Made by a program: the position numbers and the translations under genes
Notes under the pieces: model-generated
Told to the model about the DNA's origin: nothing
The model's input: only the letters and a program-made list of their open reading frames with translations
Database searches by the model: none
Assembly: GCA_014379885.1 (NCBI GenBank)
Contig: JACMKW010000631.1
Coordinates: 1 to 11,567 of the forward strand
Direction of reading: 5' to 3'
Length of the DNA: 11,567 nucleotides
DNA from: Rhizobacter sp.
Lineage (GTDB): Bacteria; Pseudomonadota; Gammaproteobacteria; Burkholderiales; Burkholderiaceae
Shown here: piece by piece, positions 9,551 to 11,567 of the stretch
How the letters are laid out: each line of letters opens with the position of its first letter
How positions within the stretch are numbered: the stretch's first letter is position 1

Positions 9551-10087
9551 ATGACTGTTCGCGAAATTCTCAAGATGGGCGACCCGCGCTTGCTGCGCGT
9601 GGCCAAGCCGGTGACGCAATTCAACACACCCGAATTGAATGCGCTGATCGACGACATGTTCGAGACCATGCACGCCGCCAACGGCGCGGGCCTGGCGGCG
9701 CCGCAGATCGGCGTTGACCTGGCGCTGGTGATCTTCGGCTTCAGGAAGAACGACCGCTACCCCGATGCACCGCCGGTGCCCGAAACGGTGCTCATCAACC
9801 CACGCATCGCGCCCTTGTCCGACGACGAAGAAGACGGCTGGGAAGGCTGCCTCTCGGTGCCCGGCCTGCGCGGCATGGTTCCCCGCTTTGCGCGCATCCG
9901 CTACACCGGTGTTGACCCGCAGGGGCGGCCCATTGACCGAGAGGCCGATGGTTTCCACGCCAGGGTGGTGCAGCATGAATGCGACCACCTGATCGGCAAG
10001 CTTTACCCGATGCGAGTGCGCGACTTTACGCAGTTCGGCTTCACGAGTGTGCTGTTTCCCGATCTCGACCCGGCAGACGACGACTGA
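9551..10087 (+). CDS. def: Peptide deformylase
   Basis: Removes the formyl group from the N-terminal Met of new proteins at the ribosome exit, using a bound divalent metal (Fe2+ in vivo). The protein has 178 residues. All three family motifs are intact: [10 protein letters not shown] (45-54), EGCLS (98-102, metal ligand Cys100) and QHECDH (141-146, ligands His142 and His146, catalytic Glu143). The stretch between motifs 2 and 3 ([19 protein letters not shown], then [10 protein letters not shown]) resembles the organelle PDF1A-like branch more than the housekeeping copy that pairs with fmt, and fmt is not here. It may therefore be a second deformylase of this genome. The ATG at 9551 was chosen because [18 protein letters not shown] is the normal family start; the in-frame extension to 9455 would overlap the esterase gene. 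It is probably read from the esterase transcript. Confidence 0.96.
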   Translation: MTVREILKMGDPRLLRVAKPVTQFNTPELNALIDDMFETMHAANGAGLAAPQIGVDLALVIFGFRKNDRYPDAPPVPETVLINPRIAPLSDDEEDGWEGCLSVPGLRGMVPRFARIRYTGVDPQGRPIDREADGFHARVVQHECDHLIGKLYPMRVRDFTQFGFTSVLFPDLDPADDD

Positions 10088-10099
10088 GCAAGGGCTCGA

Positions 10100-10124
10100 C
10101 CGCGGCCTCAAGCCCCGGAGTTTT
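10100..10124 (+). terminator. Candidate rho-independent terminator after def
   Basis: CCG-c-GGC (10100-10106) pairs with GCC-c-CGG (10112-10118), leaving one C-C mismatch and a CTCAA loop. After two bases a short TTTT run (10121-10124) follows. It lies 12 bases past the def stop. The T-run is short, so the strength is uncertain. Confidence 0.45.
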
Positions 10125-10128
10125 GCGA

Positions 10129-10140
10129 AGAAACGTTTCT
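10129..10140. promoter_or_regulatory. Perfect 12-base palindrome AGAAACGTTTCT, candidate operator
   Basis: AGAAACGTTTCT equals its own reverse complement. It is AT-richer than its surroundings and lies in the 131-base gap between def and the DUF6600-type gene. A dimeric repressor or activator site is a reasonable guess, but no regulator family was matched to it. Confidence 0.3.
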
Positions 10141-10176
10141 GTCGTCAGCCCATTGCCTGCATGGTGCGTTGTAAGC

Positions 10177-10205
10177 GGAACCCTTGCGGTTCACTGCACT
10201 CGAAA
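10177..10205 (+). promoter_or_regulatory. Candidate ECF (sigma-E-like) promoter of the DUF6600-type gene
   Basis: GGAACC (10177-10182), a -35 match for envelope-stress ECF sigma factors, is followed after 17 bases by TCGAAA (10200-10205) as a possible -10. The spacing fits, but transcription would start only about 7 bases before the ATG at 10219, leaving almost no leader. That makes it tentative. Confidence 0.28.
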
Positions 10206-10218
10206 GCGAGACTCGCCC

Positions 10219-11567
10219 ATGAAACACCAGGAACTCGCCGCGCCCACCTGGCGCACCTTTCACACCCTTCGCCCTGCCCAGTGGCTGGGCTTGTTGGTCG
10301 GGCTCGTGATGCTCAGCCTGCTGGCTTTGCCCGCCCGCGCGGCTGACCCAGTTGATCCACCAGACCGTGCCGGCCGTTTGTCCGAGCTGAACGGGCAGGT
10401 CTGGATTTACGCGACCGACAGCAACGAATGGATTGCGGCCACCCGCAACCGCCCCGTCACCAGCGGTGACCGCATCTCCACCGAAAACGATGGTCGCGCC
10501 GAGGTGCGCATCGGCTCCTCCGTGCTGCGCATCGCACCCAACACTGAGCTCGAAGTGCAAGCGCTTGATGACAGCCGCGTGAGCGTGCTGCTGCACAGCG
10601 GCAGCGCGACTGCGCGCTTGCGCACCCGCGAAGCCGCCAACGAATTCAGTCTCGCCACCGAAGAAGGGCGTTTTCGCGCCAACGGCACCGGCAACTACCG
10701 CTTTGACCGTGTTGACGACACCACCTCGGCCACCGCCTTGAACGGGCAGCTCACCTACGAACACGAAGGCACCGCGCTCCCGGTGCAGCCAGGCCAGCGT
10801 GTGGAGTTCTGGAGGGAACGTGGCGTGCCCCAATACGTGACCGCCGACCCGAAGCGCGATGCATTCGGAGATTGGGTGGCGCAACGCGACGCACGTGAAG
10901 AGCGCAGCGTCTCCACGCGCTACGTATCGCCTGAAATGACCGGTGTGGAAGACCTCGACCGTTATGGCCGCTGGGAGCAGACCACCGAATACGGGCCGAT
11001 CTGGACGCCGCGCGAAGTGGTTCCCGGCTGGGCGCCGTACCGCATGGGCCACTGGGCCTGGGTGCACCCCTGGGGCTGGACCTGGGTTGACGATGCGCCT
11101 TGGGGTTTTGCACCGTTCCACTACGGCCGCTGGGTGTACCACCGCAGCGCCTGGTGCTGGACGCCCGGGCGCTATGCAGCACGCCCCGTCTACGCCCCGG
11201 CGCTCGTGGCCTGGGTGGGTGGGCCCAACGTGAGCGTGTCTGTTTCGGTGGGTCGTGCGCCCAACGTCGGCTGGTTCCCGCTCGGGCCGCGTGAGGTCTA
11301 TGTGCCCGGATACCGTGTGAGCCCGCGTTATGTGCGGAACGTGAACGTCACGCACGTGACCAACATCACCACGGTCAACACCACCACCATCATCAACAAC
11401 CCGGCGCAGTTCATGGCCGGCACGCGTTACGTGAATCGTGGCCTGCCGCAAGCGGTGACGATCGTGCCTGCTGGCGTGGTGGAGCGCCGCCAGCCGGTGG
11501 CACCGGCTTTCCGCCCGGTGAACGACCGTGACCTGCGCGACATGAACCGGGACCGCCCGCGTGCCGA
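10219..11567 (+). CDS. Exported FecR-like / DUF6600-type Trp- and Tyr-rich protein (3' end outside window)
   Basis: The frame is open for 449 codons from the ATG at 10219 to the window edge, with no stop, so the gene is partial. A long signal peptide has its hydrophobic core at about 22-38 and likely cleavage after ARA at 41. Residues about 52-160 look like a FecR-type beta domain: GRLSELNGQVW, then PVTSGDRISTENDGRAEVRIGSS cut by VLRIAPNTELEV, and later NGQLTYEHEG. From about 240 comes a Trp/Tyr-rich block with YGRWEQTTEYGPIWTP, GWAPYRMGHWAWVHPWGWTW, APFHYGRWVYHRSAWCWTPG and the later GWFPLGPREVYVPGY, typical of DUF6600 proteins. A Thr/Asn/Val tract follows (about 374-395), then a Pro/Arg-rich region. 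Role unknown; an envelope or surface structural function is plausible. The start has no strong ribosome site. The gene is separated from def by 131 bases with a terminator-like hairpin. Confidence 0.88.
   Translation, partial: MKHQELAAPTWRTFHTLRPAQWLGLLVGLVMLSLLALPARAADPVDPPDRAGRLSELNGQVWIYATDSNEWIAATRNRPVTSGDRISTENDGRAEVRIGSSVLRIAPNTELEVQALDDSRVSVLLHSGSATARLRTREAANEFSLATEEGRFRANGTGNYRFDRVDDTTSATALNGQLTYEHEGTALPVQPGQRVEFWRERGVPQYVTADPKRDAFGDWVAQRDAREERSVSTRYVSPEMTGVEDLDRYGRWEQTTEYGPIWTPREVVPGWAPYRMGHWAWVHPWGWTWVDDAPWGFAPFHYGRWVYHRSAWCWTPGRYAARPVYAPALVAWVGGPNVSVSVSVGRAPNVGWFPLGPREVYVPGYRVSPRYVRNVNVTHVTNITTVNTTTIINNPAQFMAGTRYVNRGLPQAVTIVPAGVVERRQPVAPAFRPVNDRDLRDMNRDRPRA

Noticed and set aside
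10108..11451. 447-codon open frame on the minus strand opposite the DUF6600-type gene
   Set aside because: The plus-strand frame has a signal peptide and recognised domains. The minus frame is a composition shadow without motifs, even though the plus frame lacks a stop inside the window.

Overview
The window is GC-rich, densely coded DNA, most likely from a betaproteobacterium of the order Burkholderiales (Rubrivivax/Leptothrix/Ideonella-like). The basis is the chromosomal order smc - zipA - ligA, the style of the LigA and ZipA proteins, and strong G/C preference at third codon positions, which also creates long false antisense ORFs. No RNA gene, insertion sequence, CRISPR array or phage gene was seen. 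No gene-free stretch exceeds about 130 bases.

Layout. (1) 1-3922, plus strand: a housekeeping run with the 3' end of smc (chromosome condensation ATPase), zipA (FtsZ-binding divisome anchor) and ligA (NAD+-dependent DNA ligase). Gaps are 22 and 9 bases, so this is probably one operon. (2) 4019-5332, plus strand: a probable two-gene operon. It encodes a membrane protein with a degenerate J-like domain lacking HPD and a secreted protein with a DUF4124-like start. (3) 5386-7893, minus strand: a TonB-dependent outer-membrane receptor resembling the ZnuD (zinc) branch, preceded by a small membrane or exported protein with several His and Cys residues. This is probably a metal-uptake module. (4) 8013-10087, plus strand: a lipoprotein of the tannase/feruloyl esterase family and a peptide deformylase 14 bases downstream. 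(5) 10219 to the window end, plus strand: a long open frame with no stop in the window. It encodes an exported FecR-like plus DUF6600-type Trp/Tyr-rich protein, cut off by the window edge.

Functionally, region 1 is core chromosome and cell-division machinery. The rest is envelope biology: outer-membrane uptake, a surface or periplasmic esterase and exported proteins of unknown role, with a stand-alone deformylase among them. Nothing here amounts to a clear new defence or mobile system. The least explained items are the HPD-less J-like membrane protein with its secreted neighbour, the small His/Cys protein beside the ZnuD-like receptor, and the regulatory-looking palindrome and ECF-type promoter candidate before the DUF6600 gene.
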